DNA from: Siphonodentalium dalli
Lineage: Eukaryota; Mollusca; Scaphopoda; Gadilida; Siphonodentaliidae
Length of the DNA: 64,000 nt
Assembly: GCA_032622095.1 (NCBI GenBank)
Contig: CP136067.1
Span: forward strand, 58,881,899 to 58,945,898
Reading direction: 5' to 3'
Shown: one piece after another, positions 1 to 10,040 of the stretch
Layout: every line of letters begins with the position of its first letter
How positions within the stretch are numbered: position 1 is the stretch's first letter
Notes under the pieces: generated by a model
Seen by the model: only the letters and a program-made list of their open reading frames with translations
Told to the model about the DNA's origin: nothing
The model's database searches: none
Made by a program: the position numbers and the translations under genes

Positions 1-619
1 TTGAAAACATCAAGGCAAGCATCATTTGTTAATACCAGACGTTTAAAGCCGCGGTATGAAGCCCCAGATGAAATTTTTGTTTTGACAAATCAATTAACGA
101 GTGCAGCTTGCTCATTTCAAATATGCAATCACAGTCTGTCCTTTGTTCATTAACAACACGGAAAATAAGATCACATCACAAACAGAAGCATATCTAATTT
201 TTTTTCAAACATCTGCTGTTGATGACTCAGGGTTGTCTGTCATGAATGTCTCAATCCAATGTAACAGTGAAATCTCTTTAAGTGGAAGCACTTAAAGCTT
301 GAGATGTGTTTCCTATTATATTGAGAGCTGATGAGACCAGTTACTTTTGTTTCTAGCTATCCTATATCACAACCAAAGATTTCAAATTTATATTAACCCT
401 TAATAAAGTGAAGTGAAACACACAGATAATAAAGTTTTTTACACACAAAGAATCAACATGCTCAACGTGGGTAATTTAATAAATTTGTTACCACAAATGG
501 AAGCATGCACGATTTTTCTTTTATATAAATTTATAAATGACTCTCATTTTGTGGAATAATTCATGTTTGTTCATCAGTGACTAATTCTGGACCAAGGAGG
601 AAGACTTCGGCAGTGATAT

Positions 620-878
620 TTAACCACTTCATGATGGGAGTCGCACTGGCTGTGCCAGTGCTTTGTCTTATAAATGCGAGTCTCCCATAGGGAGCATCGC
701 ACATACATGTATACAGGTAAGAGAATGCACTGGCTTACAAGGTCAAGGTAAAAATTGTTAGGCCAATGTATTCTCTTATATATGCGAGGCTCCCTATGGG
801 AGACTCCCATATATAAAGAGAATGCATTGGCACAGGGTTTTAACAAAATTTCAGGAAGCTCTAGTCATGGAAGAGTTA
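620..878. mobile_element. piggyBac-type hairpin MITE (family A), copy 1
   Basis: Begins TTAACCACTTCATGATGGGAG and ends CTAGTCATGGAAGAGTTA. It holds two hairpin modules with CTCCC-ATA-GGGAG cores and TTATATATGCGAG arms, separated by ACAAGGTCAAGGTAA. The ends are slightly decayed. Confidence 0.75.
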
Positions 879-1532
879 CATGTTACATTCTTCAAATGGG
901 CCTACTAGTACATGTACATTTAGTTGCTGAATAGTAAAATACACATTCGAATTAGTGAACTAAGCACATACTAATAAATGTATGTCTTTAAATCATTATG
1001 ATAAAGGATTGGATACAAATGTATGCATGGTGTATACTATACTATATAGCATAAATTTTCTTGGTAATGTAAACCGAAGATATATTTAATTTATTAAAGT
1101 CACCTAGTGATTTTAATAATTTAAATCATATATTTTTCTCAAGATATTATTTTTATCTAGTGATCAAAATAGAAGAGTTCTATACATACATATATCACGT
1201 GCAACTGTTAACAAAATATGAGAATATCCACTTGTCTTGGGAAAACCAGGGGATTGTGACCCAACAATATTTAAACAACAAAAGTGAAACGGGATTAGCC
1301 CATCACCATCAGGTGCCGAGTAACACAGACATAGCGGTAAATTAAAGGTCTTGTTGATTGGCCATACATTATGGATCCCATGAACAATTTTCATTTCAGT
1401 CAACATGCCCATTGTCAAATTTATGTCTGTGGAACCCGCTAAAAAGAAATTTACATCCTTATATAGTTTAGATGCTGTGTTACCAACGATGTTGTTGAAG
1501 TTTTCGACAACAATAGTTAAAAGTCATGTTCT

Positions 1533-1745
1533 TTAACCCTTCCATTACTGGAGCTTCCTAAAATTTTGCTGGAACCCTGTTCCAATGCATTCTCTCACAA
1601 GGCATACCGGTATACTAGTATGCGAGTCTCCCATAGAGAACATCGCATATATAAGAGAATGCATTGGCCTAACAATATTGACCTTGTCACATGATTTAAA
1701 ACAATTTAATGCTGCACCAGCGCAGCTCCCATCATGAAAGGGTCA
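1533..1745. mobile_element. piggyBac-type hairpin MITE (family A), copy 2, partly deleted
   Basis: Begins TTAACCCTTCCATTACTGGAG and ends CCCATCATGAAAGGGT. One hairpin remains, and the second has been lost. It is in the opposite orientation to copy 1, as judged by the GCACCAGCGCAGCTCCC end. Confidence 0.7.
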
Positions 1746-2194
1746 TAAAATGGGTGTATATTGGCTGGAATATAAGTTTGATAATTGATCTCATAAACCA
1801 TAGTTCATGCATGTTTGAGATATCTGTATGACCAGAAAACCAATACAGATCACTCTAAAATAGAAAATGTGTATGAACAATGTAATTGGATCCTCTTTAA
1901 ATCTTTTGAAAGCACTTGTGAATGTGACATACATGTACTAGTAGAACTTGCTAACCTCCGTTTTATGTTATATCGAGATCTGGTACATGCTAAATCTGAG
2001 ACTAATATACCAGGGTTTCCGCTATAGCGGCAGGGGATCCCTTTTTGGGCCCCATTCCCCCAGCCAATTTTTCCCCTTCTGTCATACCACAGGACATATT
2101 CAATATGTATACAGGTATAAAGATGTTTACTTTTCAATTTCGTTGGGACAGTACTAAGAAATTTAAATAGTTGACAACTTTATTTGATTTCCAG

Positions 2195-2450
2195 CAAGAA
2201 TACACACTCGGACCGATCTAACACGAACTGAGGAAGTGATCAAATCCAACATCGCTAGAACACATGCTTTGGAGTCCGCTGGTTACGTTGCTGCGGTTAG
2301 GTTACGAAAAATGACCGCCGATAATTTAATCATGTTATATTCCGGTACAAACTTTCTGCCGAGTCTTGAATAGTGGTCGTTTAACTTCAACGGGCGTGTT
2401 TCCGTATACAGCAATTAATTTTTATCTAATAAATTTTCTATGTTTTAAAG
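2195..2450 (+). CDS. Putative terminal exon of an upstream plus-strand gene
   Basis: Acceptor TTTATTTGATTTCCAG ends at 2194, and the frame entered with two bases (CA) is open for 58 codons to TAG at 2371-2373. An in-frame stop at 2185-2187 shows that the reading must begin at this splice site. It encodes HTRTDLTRTEEVIKSNIART, then HALESAGYVAAVRLRKMT and ends in NFLPSLE. The stretch is much GC-richer than its flanks, and AATAAA follows 55 nt after the stop. The protein is not recognised. The rest of the gene must lie to the left, possibly outside the window. The first 100 bases of the window are open in frame 1 (up to a TAA near 151) and could hold another exon, but no good donor is visible. 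Confidence 0.5.
2428..2433 (+). terminator. Polyadenylation signal after the 2195 exon
   Basis: AATAAA 55 nt downstream of the TAG stop, followed by the T-rich ATTTTCTATGTTTT. Confidence 0.45.
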
Positions 2451-2659
2451 TTATTGCGGTTGATAGCATAGTATTAAACTTAGGTAGAAAATGGATGCAA
2501 AACGATCAGCAAATCTACTCTCTGTTTCTTCTATTGGCCGATACAACAAAAGTAGGTCCACTAGTGTTTCCACGACATTGAAAACATTGACTGCATTTTC
2601 CCTCGGCGGATAGAGGACCCGTTCCCCAAAACCTAGCGGAAAGCCTGAATATACATATC

Positions 2660-3043
2660 TACCCCACTGGACAAAACAAGTGTCCATTGGCACCGCGGTG
2701 TATTTGCCGTTCGGCCCGCGGTGTCAGAGTTTGTAACTGCAGTTGAGCACCGCGGCCGAACGGCAAGTACACCGCAGCCGAACAGCAAGTACACTGCGGC
2801 TGAAAGGCAACTACACCGCGGCTGAACGGCATGTACACCGTGGTTAGATTTCTGGTTTGTATCGTCTTTTTTCAGTTTTAATAATGAACGTACACCGCGG
2901 CAACTACACCATGGCCGAACGGCAAGTACACCGCGGCCCAACTGTAGTTAGCCGGTGGAGCCGCGGTGTAGTTGCATTTCAGCCGCGTAGGCAACGCTAA
3001 CCGCACCGCGGTTAAGTGGACACTTGTTTTGTCCAGCAGGGTA
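2660..3043. mobile_element. TIR element with TA ends and GC-rich internal repeats
   Basis: Inverted ends TACCC, CTGGACAAAACAAGTGTCCA (each end itself palindromic) with TA at both limits, as for Tc1/mariner-type insertion. The interior is a series of about 22-bp units ACACCGCGGCCGAACGGCA in direct and inverted orientation, strikingly GC-rich in AT-rich surroundings. No coding frame is convincing; the 102-codon minus frame is a by-product of the repeat. Confidence 0.65.
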
Positions 3044-3175
3044 TGCTCGGGCAGATGGACAAAGTAAATCCAGTATATAACCTACCCCAGTTTACTTTGA
3101 ATAGAGTGGGATGGGGGGGGGGGGGGTATTGTTATTAGTGTAACTAGCGATTATAGGAGGCTGTATTCACAATGA

Positions 3176-3637
3176 TTAATTCTGAATTGGTCATTGTCAC
3201 ATGGTTTCTAGCAAAAAGACACCCAGGATCTCTCAAACATGCAAAAAGACACCCAGGATGTCCCAAACATGCAAAAAGACACCCAGGATCTCAAAGTCTC
3301 ACAAAACGGGAATTTAGATCAGTCGTCAGCTTATATATATGTCATATATTTATTAATATTATTATAATAATGATTTGTTTGTGATCGGAGTGAAATATCA
3401 ACCGAATGGGCATATATAGCATCCGCTTTGAGTCTGACTGGCAGCGCAGTTCCGTATTAATAAATACCAGACGACTAATGTAAATTCCCGTTGTTTTGTG
3501 AGACCTTGAGATCCTGGGTGTCTTTTTGCACATTTGGGACATCAGGTCACATCCTGGGTGTCTTTTTACTCATTTGAGAGATCCTGGGTGTCTTTTTGGT
3601 CAAAACCATGCAACAATGACCAATTCAGCTTCATTAA
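3176..3637. repeat. Foldback element with triplicated AAAAAGACACCCAGGAT motif
   Basis: Left arm holds three and right arm three inverted copies of AAAAAGACACCCAGGAT spaced about 30 bp. Outer arms TGAATTGGTCATTGT and inner arms CTCACAAAACGGGAATTTA also pair. TTAA is present at both limits. The loop (about 3330-3470) shows nothing recognisable. Confidence 0.78.
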
Positions 3638-3639
3638 CC

Positions 3640-4831
3640 CTTTAAACTCTGATGCCCCACAGCGATCGATACTCTGACCCTGACCCTTTATATAAATTAG
3701 ATAGTGTCTTGTCGCATGATGTTTGTTATGTTTAAATTGTGAAACAGGTCTGAAACTTTACAGGTTTGTCCCACATGGATCACTGATCATTATAAGATTA
3801 GGAGACTTTGTCACGTGGTAACTCATTGGTAACGGTTGCTAGGCAACTACCCGGAATTGACTGAAAAATGCAGTTATAGCTTATAAACCGGTAGCATCGT
3901 AAAGCAAGACCAGTGATTGCGTTTTCGATGCAGGTAATAACAACAACATATCTTCAAAAGATGCTTTATAAGTTATCAGAATCGTTTACAAAAAAAATAA
4001 TGCTAACCACTGTCAACTCTAGTATAAAATTTTCAAAAATGTGTTATACATCAACATTTTGTTCAACACAATTTAGTTTTGAGAGCAGGGGCATAGCGTG
4101 CATACAATTATTAGTACGGCCGAATAATATGGGAACAATTTACATATGCTGTGAAGCATTATCCGAGCTGCAAAGCAGTGAGTGGGGGAGAACACAAGAG
4201 TGGGGAACACAATAGGGGAGTTTCCCCTCTTGTAGGATGGGGGTCGGGGGGCTGCCCTGGGGAAATTTTTTAATATTGCATTCAAAATGACACGTTTTAC
4301 TTGGTTTACTGATATATATACATGCATTTAGAAGTGGTTAGAAAAATGGAAATCAGTAATATTTACTGTAATATTGAGTTAGATAAACTCGATCCTGACA
4401 TCGGTGGTATTTCAAGTACCGATAGATTATAAACATGAGTGAGTACATGACAATTACATAATTTTACATTCGCCGATGTATCACTGTATGTCACTGCATA
4501 AGTTTGTGAGGGGAGTGTGGAGTATATATATCATACGAGTGGGGTATATCAAGCTCAAGTGATGTTATGTATACATGTAGTAACCAAATTTTATTTACAT
4601 GTATATGACATGTCGATGTTCCAACAACGCAGTTGATCATGATGTGGGAAAATTACTGCAAATTGAACAGCTCAACTGCATGTTAGTTAAATTTATTTGA
4701 GCACCAGTCTCTCGGCTGACCATTACCATCAAATCCACACATCACAGAAGAAAGTTGAATAACAAACTTTTGTCTAAATGTCTGCATGTGCAAATGCTTA
4801 GCAAATGAACAGTCGACATACCGGTAGTTGG
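3640..4831. other. Intergenic, nothing recognised
   Basis: Begins with a lone TTAACCCTTTAAACTCTGAT, which looks like one end of a piggyBac-type element without a partner. Short frames at 3913-4215 and 4073-4327 overlap on opposite strands and have no features of genes. Confidence 0.5.
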
Positions 4832-4837
4832 TTTATT
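4832..4837 (-). terminator. Polyadenylation signal of the four-exon gene
   Basis: AATAAA on the minus strand, about 35 nt after the TAA stop at 4872, in the context CACAATAAACC. Confidence 0.55.
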
Positions 4838-4871
4838 GTGTCGGTTCAATATTACAATAACTCTGTACTAG

Positions 4872-5157
4872 TTAGTATTCTGATATCGGTCGTGAAACTG
4901 TGACAATGTGCAGGTTTATAGATCTCGGAACTTCAAATGTCATGATCACCAACCAGGCTTTTTCCGGAAATATATTGTCCAACTTCAGCAGTGTGTGAGA
5001 ATGTCTGACAATTACATGTACATCCACCATCTTAGCATTGGCTGACAGCACTGGGGTGTAGTTTGGAAGGTGGAGAACATGAAATTGGGTATCACTTCCG
5101 ACGTTAATGAGAAATTTGCTCATCCAAAATTGATGCGCCATTGATGCGGCATGCAAG
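4872..5157 (-). CDS. Terminal coding exon of the interrupted four-exon gene
   Basis: 286 nt, entered in phase 2. Acceptor GCATTTTTTCAACCAG, TAA stop at 4874-4872. It encodes about 95 residues including MAHQFWMSKFLINVG, HVLHLPNYTPVLSAN and FPEKAWLVIMTFEVP. The uninterrupted frame, higher GC and nearby AATAAA support a real terminal exon. Product not recognised. Confidence 0.7.
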
Positions 5158-5306
5158 CTGGTTGAAAAAATGCTATATACATGTAGCCTATACCTAAATG
5201 ACTGAATTTGGCACATGGTAGTGACATGCCTACGGTTGGTGATACATACGTACATATGTATTGTAACAACTAAAACTACCAAAATCCACATGTCAATACC
5301 ACGTAC

Positions 5307-6080
5307 CCATTTGGCCCATGCACTTTCCTGGCAGTGCTTAGCCTAGTCCAACAAATTAGACTTTCGGATTAATAGGAATTTTAATATTTGACATTTATGG
5401 ACCTTTTAATCCTTCAGTCTAATGGAACACGTGAAAAATTTGAACGCTACGAAGCCACATTTTTTATGTGGCAAGGGCATTCCCCTTTAACTTACACTGT
5501 TCACGTCCAATGACACAAATAAAACCATAAATAAAAAACACATACGGTACCTGTTGTTGGAATGTTAAATATCATGACTGAACTAATTAGCATAAATTTG
5601 TGTCACTATTAATCCATATAATTTTATAACAACTCAACCGACAGAAATATTCAAACCCGTCTGCGCTAGCGAACACAAACGAAAACGAAAGCGCGCGCAT
5701 GCGTAATAGATCAGAAATCTGGGAAAACCCACGAAATTAACATAATTTATTTGTATTTGAAAATGGTGATATGTTTTCCAATCCGGGATTAAACTAACAA
5801 ATCTGTAATTCTGACAACTTTTATATCGCAATCTATGTGTGAACGCAAAGAATATTATCTCCGCTACAGGTAAGACTAATGTATATGTAGAGAATTTAAG
5901 AGAAAATGGTATTTTGATGGGGTCATATCGGTGGTCACTGATGTTGACCTGCTTCAAAATGTGTGCTAACTTTGCTTTCAGCTCTTTTATTAGACTAGAA
6001 GGATTAATACAATCGTAAATGTCCAAATATTAAAATATGTATTAATCCGAATAGTCTAATTTGTTGGACTATGCTTAGCC
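5307..6080 (-). pseudogene. Exon 3 of the four-exon gene, split by the transposon
   Basis: The intact acceptor (TATGCTCCAG) is followed by only the first 9 exon bases at 6080-6072. The remainder of the exon (5334-5307) lies beyond the element and ends at a GTACGT donor. The 9-bp target duplication is exactly these first nine exon bases. Without the insertion the exon is 37 nt and converts phase 1 to phase 2, as its neighbours require. Confidence 0.68.
5335..6080. mobile_element. Non-autonomous Mutator-like (MULE) element with 9-bp target duplication
   Basis: Element 5344-6071 (728 bp) with inverted ends of about 100 bp starting TAGTCCAACAAATTAGACT and a perfect 9-bp direct repeat TGCTTAGCC at 5335-5343 and 6072-6080. 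Nine-base duplications with long inverted ends are the mark of Mutator-type transposons. The inside shows no transposase; a 130-codon minus-strand frame (6026-5634) resembles nothing I know. The perfect duplication suggests a recent insertion. The first eight bases of the ends (TAGTCCAA) are shared with the element at 18452-19713. Confidence 0.8.
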
Positions 6081-6309
6081 CTGGAGCATAAATTAAGAAT
6101 AGGCCTATTATAGAAAGGAGTTTGTGTTATGGCTGAAAGGGCCATTGGTTGGATGTGTTCAAAAATTAACGCCAGATCTACATGTATGTATACCATGCAT
6201 ATGCATACAATGCACGGAATATGATGCAACTTATCATAACTACGTGTACTGCTCAAATATTATGATCAATTCGTTGTTCCAATACTCTTAATAAGTTAAT
6301 TGGGCATAC

Positions 6310-6373
6310 CGGGATTGTCGACATTGGAGCTGAACTTATCGGAAATGCATTGGCCCATGATTGTGCCCTGGTC
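6310..6373 (-). CDS. Exon 2 of the interrupted four-exon gene
   Basis: 64 nt, enters in phase 0 and leaves in phase 1. It encodes DQGTIMGQCISDKFSSNVDN. Acceptor CTAACATGCAG has a poor pyrimidine tract. Donor is CCCG/GTATGC. The stretch is noticeably GC-richer than its flanks. The weak acceptor makes this the least certain exon. Confidence 0.62.
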
Positions 6374-6782
6374 CTGCATGTTAGAAGTACTTATATCATT
6401 CACCTTTGCCAGCAAAATATTGGTACGGCTGTACCCAGAATTACACCCTTGATCGAGAGTATGTCAATCGGCTCAATGTATATTTTCTATGCCGCCAAAT
6501 ATTTCAGGTGGTGAAAAATAACAGATTTCAAAATCAATATCTGATAACTCTGAGGCTGAGCTTTAATGCCTTTATAAATAATGGATCTATTATAGGTTCC
6601 TCGACTCAAATATTTTTACCCCCCCCCCCCCCAGCCATATAAATAGCAATTTAGGAGGGATAATTTGGATTTATATCTTTAATGCACTCTTTATTATCAT
6701 CTTATTCTTGACTATAAAAGTATTAAAACATTTCAAATTTATTTAAAAGACTTGTGTTAACAGTTAACTGTTGTGATCTCTG

Positions 6783-7210
6783 TCAGGTCAGGGAGCCCAA
6801 AATCGATGTACTAAACCTCGATTTGTGTGAAAAACCTCAATCGAGGTTCTTCGAGACCATGTGACCACTGGTCAAAACATACACCCATGATATAAGGGGA
6901 AACACTCTAAACCAAATATGATACTAATGGAAGTAATGTAGTGTAAGTAATATAGGCTACGGTAGTGTGGAGTATTTCACAGTGTGTCATCTTACACCTA
7001 TGGGAGGCCAAATTCACATTTAATAAATAATTGTGCTTGAGCGCAATCAAGCACAATTAATTATTAAATGTGAATTTGGACTCTCATAGGTGTAAGATAA
7101 AATACTCCAAACTATATCACCAGTGGTCACATGTTCTCGAAGAACCTCGATCGAGGTTGTTTGCACAAATCGAGGTTTAGTACATCGATTTTGGGTTCTC
7201 CCTGACCTGT
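6783..7210. repeat. Large palindromic MITE in intron 1 of the four-exon gene
   Basis: Arms of about 210 bp: CAGGTCAGGGAGCCCAAAAT, AACCTCGATTTGTG and GTGACCACTGGT blocks recur inverted on the right. The centre carries a second, nested palindrome (about 6992-7098) with GGGAGGCCAAATTCACATTT ends that matches the ends of the 8260-9396 element. Confidence 0.8.
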
Positions 7211-7513
7211 CTGTTGTGTCTAAATTGTCACAATAAAGTTTTTTTATACATACATGTAGGCCCACATACACTTACATGTACATGTTCGTTGAGAATACCA
7301 CCAAAAGGTATAAATGATAACGCATGTAGATGTGCCCCTGATGTAGGATCGTTTAGGCTGCCGATCAAACTATATCATGTCCTTCAACGCTTCAAAGTTT
7401 ACAACAAAAATGAGAACGAAATTTAGTGTCAACTCTTCCGGTTTATGACAACAATTTTTCAATTTTATGGATAGAGAATCAAACGTTAAAACGGGCACCT
7501 GCTGAATACTTAC

Positions 7514-7585
7514 CGAATTAAAACATGAATTTAATTCGTCCAATTGTTCGTGTGATAGATCCAACGTTTTGCGATTAGCTGACAT
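7514..7585 (-). CDS. Exon 1 of the interrupted four-exon gene
   Basis: ATG at 7585-7583, 24 codons, ends in phase 0 at a consensus TCG/GTAAGT donor. It encodes a polar, helix-like start with LSHEQLDELNSCF. The first exon of a gene is also suggested by the GC-richer, E-box-containing DNA directly upstream (7590-7690). Confidence 0.72.
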
Positions 7586-7663
7586 TTTGGGAATTTCACG
7601 TATTTTACGAGTAAACGCCGGTGACTTCTTTTCCTAACTTCGACGGTAGCGCTGGGTGGGACA

Positions 7664-7673
7664 GTCACGTGAC
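7664..7673. promoter_or_regulatory. E-box / CLEAR-type palindrome GTCACGTGAC
   Basis: Perfect 10-bp palindrome about 80 bp upstream of the ATG at 7585. CACGTG with flanking GT/AC is the binding site of USF/MITF/TFE-type bHLH-Zip factors. The placement in a GC-richer stretch fits a core promoter of the minus-strand gene. Function is inferred from position only. Confidence 0.45.
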
Positions 7674-8024
7674 TTAAGCTGTCGCTCTAAAGAAGAAACC
7701 GGACCAATATTGTTAACTGGTCGTTAATTGGTTAGTTCACATGACGCATATTCCATATATGGAATAATTTACTATGAACTGTCATGACTAGCGTAAAACG
7801 TGAATCATTCATAAATTTACCTGGTGCTCTTACTAAAACCATGATAATTATCGGTCTTATAAATACCGTAATTATACCACAATAGTTATTAATACATATA
7901 CTCTCAGTATACCGTTAGTACCGTATATGGACATAGGTAAATTCAATGTACCTTGTGCATTCAATGTAATATGTATACCGGTATATAACCCAGCCCCTTA
8001 ATGGCCTTATGAGGCCCCCACCCC

Positions 8025-8240
8025 CTTTTTCGTACGCCGTATTCCATGCCCTGTTATGAGGTACGCCGTATTCCGGACCCTCTGTTAGGTCGAGGTATTC
8101 GTATTCCAAAAATACCGGTATTCGTACGCCGACCTTCCAAAAAATGAAGTTTTCATATCTTTTTTATGTATTCCATATGGCTGTTAACTGGTATTCCATA
8201 TTCCACCCTCTGTGTTAAGTGGTATTCCGTATTCCATGGG
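8025..8240. repeat. Degenerate tandem repeat of GTATTCC-type units
   Basis: Repeated GTACGCCGTATTCC, GGTATTCGTATTCC and GGTATTCCATATTCC motifs spaced irregularly. No gene. Confidence 0.6.
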
Positions 8241-8259
8241 GGCTGGGGGCCTCCCTTAT

Positions 8260-9396
8260 GGGAGGCCAAATTCACATTTAATAATTGCGCTTAAGCAAGC
8301 GCAAATAATTGCGCTTAAGCAAGCGCAATCAATTGCGTTAACACAAATAGGGCATTTACGCTTAAGCGTAATGAATTGCACTTAAGCATAAATGTCACTA
8401 CTATCTAACCTACCCATAAACTATTGGCATGACCTGGTGTATCACCTAGCAACACAAGAGGAGCATTGGGCTAATTTTAACCTAGCTGTTTTAATTAGCC
8501 TGAGTACTCAACAGCTATATAGTCAACTGTGACTATGTGTTCAACAATGATAATCCCCAGAATTACATATTATCAGCATCCCTATATATCCAAAGAATTG
8601 ATGTCTCCTTCCCGGAACTCTATTAATTTTTTATATGATGTTTTTTATGTATTTCATCACAGATTTGGGCCATAAGTAATTAAGTGTGGTCATACACCAT
8701 ATCATGCATGTGGTGCCACTGAATGAATGCTTGCTTACCTCATATGGTTTACTTATTGACTTAAATCAGGGGGAAAAACCCTATTTTCATATTATCAGCA
8801 TCCCTGTCCCAAAATTTTTGTGTCTCAGTCCTGGAGCTTTGGTGTCTCAGTCATCGAGCTCTAGTTTTTTTTATTAAATCAGCATCTCTTGCACAAATCT
8901 ATAGTATTTCCATGGTCATATAGTGTGAATGTAGGTGTCACAGAGGGCTTGCTTCCCTCATATGGTGTACCTGTATACTCGAAAATTGAAAAAAAATCAA
9001 AGTCGCCCCGACTAATACAGAAAGTAATGCTATTGCGAGTAGCCCCAACTAATATATACCGAAGATAATATAATGCTATCACGAGTCGCTCCAACTAAAA
9101 CAGAAGTTGATACTATTGCGAGTCAGCCATTTTGATAAAGAAGTTGGGCAAGCTAGCTCCCTACCCATCCAAATCAATGAAAACAAGAGGTGATATGTCA
9201 ATAGGAGTTAATGTTAAGTTATGGATAAACCTATTTATTCACCAGGGGTGTTTAGTTACATATAACCATGAATTGCGCTTAAGCGCAATTGATTGCGCTT
9301 AAGCGCAAATAATTACGATTAAGCGCAAATAATTGCGCTTAAGTGCAGTGATTGCGCTTAAGCGCAATTAATTATTAAATGTGAATTTGGCCTCCC
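8260..9396. mobile_element. Element with inverted ends carrying arrays of an 18-bp palindrome
   Basis: Inverted ends GGGAGGCCAAATTCACATTT, each followed inward by an array of ATTGCGCTTAAGCGCAAT-like palindromes (8283-8395 and 9268-9376). The middle (8400-9260) has no transposase frame. It contains two copies of TATTATCAGCATCCCT and a tandem repeat at about 9000-9125. No target duplication is clear. Confidence 0.65.
8998..9127. repeat. Tandem repeat of about 53 bp
   Basis: Two and a half units with GCCCCAACTAATA, GTAATGCTATTGCGAGT and CACGAGTCGCTCCAACTAA. Confidence 0.6.
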
Positions 9397-9684
9397 GCAC
9401 GTACCTGGGTATACTGTGTTGAAATGTTTATTTGCCATAATCTAAGATGACGACAGGAACAGAAACACCATATATATTCCCATTCATTCATATATATGTA
9501 CTTGTATACCGTATAGTTCAGTTCTGGAATTCCCTACTCTTGTTAGTCCTGAGCACTCCACACATGGCAGGTTTATAATTAAAAAAAAAAAATTAAAAAA
9601 AAATTGTTTTGTCAAATTGAGCAAAAAAATATATTGAACTAGTCCTGTTTCAGCTAGTTGTAGTATCATGAGTATAAAAGATCA

Positions 9685-10040
9685 GAGGGTCCTATATTAC
9701 TATTTCTTTGGCTTTGGGGGTAAAAAATATTTGATTCGAGTCAAGGAACCCACCCATCAAAGCTCAGAGTGATTAGATATAGATTTTTGAAATCTATTAA
9801 TTTTCAGATATGTAGCCCACAAGTTGGCAGAACATGTGATCAAAACGGACAAATTGCGGGTGTAAGATGGATAACTCTAAAATCAAGTGCTTACTATTAA
9901 CAATAATAACCACTTGATTTTAGAGTTATCCATCTTACAAAAATCAATATCTAATCACTCTGATATTTGATGGGTGGTTCCTCGACTGGAATCAAATATT
10001 TTTTACCCCAAAGCCAAAGAAATAGTAATATAGGACCCTC
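9685..10040. repeat. Palindromic MITE (family E)
   Basis: Arms begin GAGGGTCCTATATTACTATT, continue with TTTGGCTTTGGGGGTAAAAA and GATGGATAACTCTAAAATCA, and return inverted; the centre is TTACTATTAACAATAATAA. Relatives are a single end at 6590-6655 and a shortened copy at 24998-25165. Confidence 0.8.

Larger units (their letters stand above)
4832..7585 (-). pseudogene. Four-exon gene of unknown function, exon 3 broken by a Mutator-like element
   Basis: Exons on the minus strand: 7585-7514 (ATG), 6373-6310, exon 3 split into 6080-6072 and 5334-5307 with the 9-bp copy 5343-5335, and 5157-4872 (TAA). Lengths 72, 64, 37 (insertion removed) and 286 nt have phases 0, 1, 2 and stop, and sum to 153 codons. 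Donors are GTAAGT, GTATGC and GTACGT. Acceptors are ACATGCAG, TATGCTCCAG and TTCAACCAG. AATAAA lies about 35 nt past the stop. Read through the insertion, the frame meets a stop after about 24 codons. Skipping exon 3 also shifts the frame to an early stop, so this copy should not make full-length protein. The predicted product (152 residues) starts MSANRKTLDLSHEQLDELNS and ends in RSINLHIVTVSRPISEY. No signal peptide or membrane segment is evident and I do not recognise the family. The model rests on matching phases and splice sites. Confidence 0.7.

Noticed and set aside
2633-2941. Minus frame of 102 codons in the GC-rich block
   Set aside because: Its repeated residues follow from the 22-bp repeat units; no other coding evidence.
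3172-3384. Frame with repeated KRHPGS text
   Set aside because: It is a translation of the AAAAAGACACCCAGGAT repeats of a foldback element.
8283-9376. CRISPR-like array
   Set aside because: Eukaryotic context, units are short palindromes without unique spacers of constant length.
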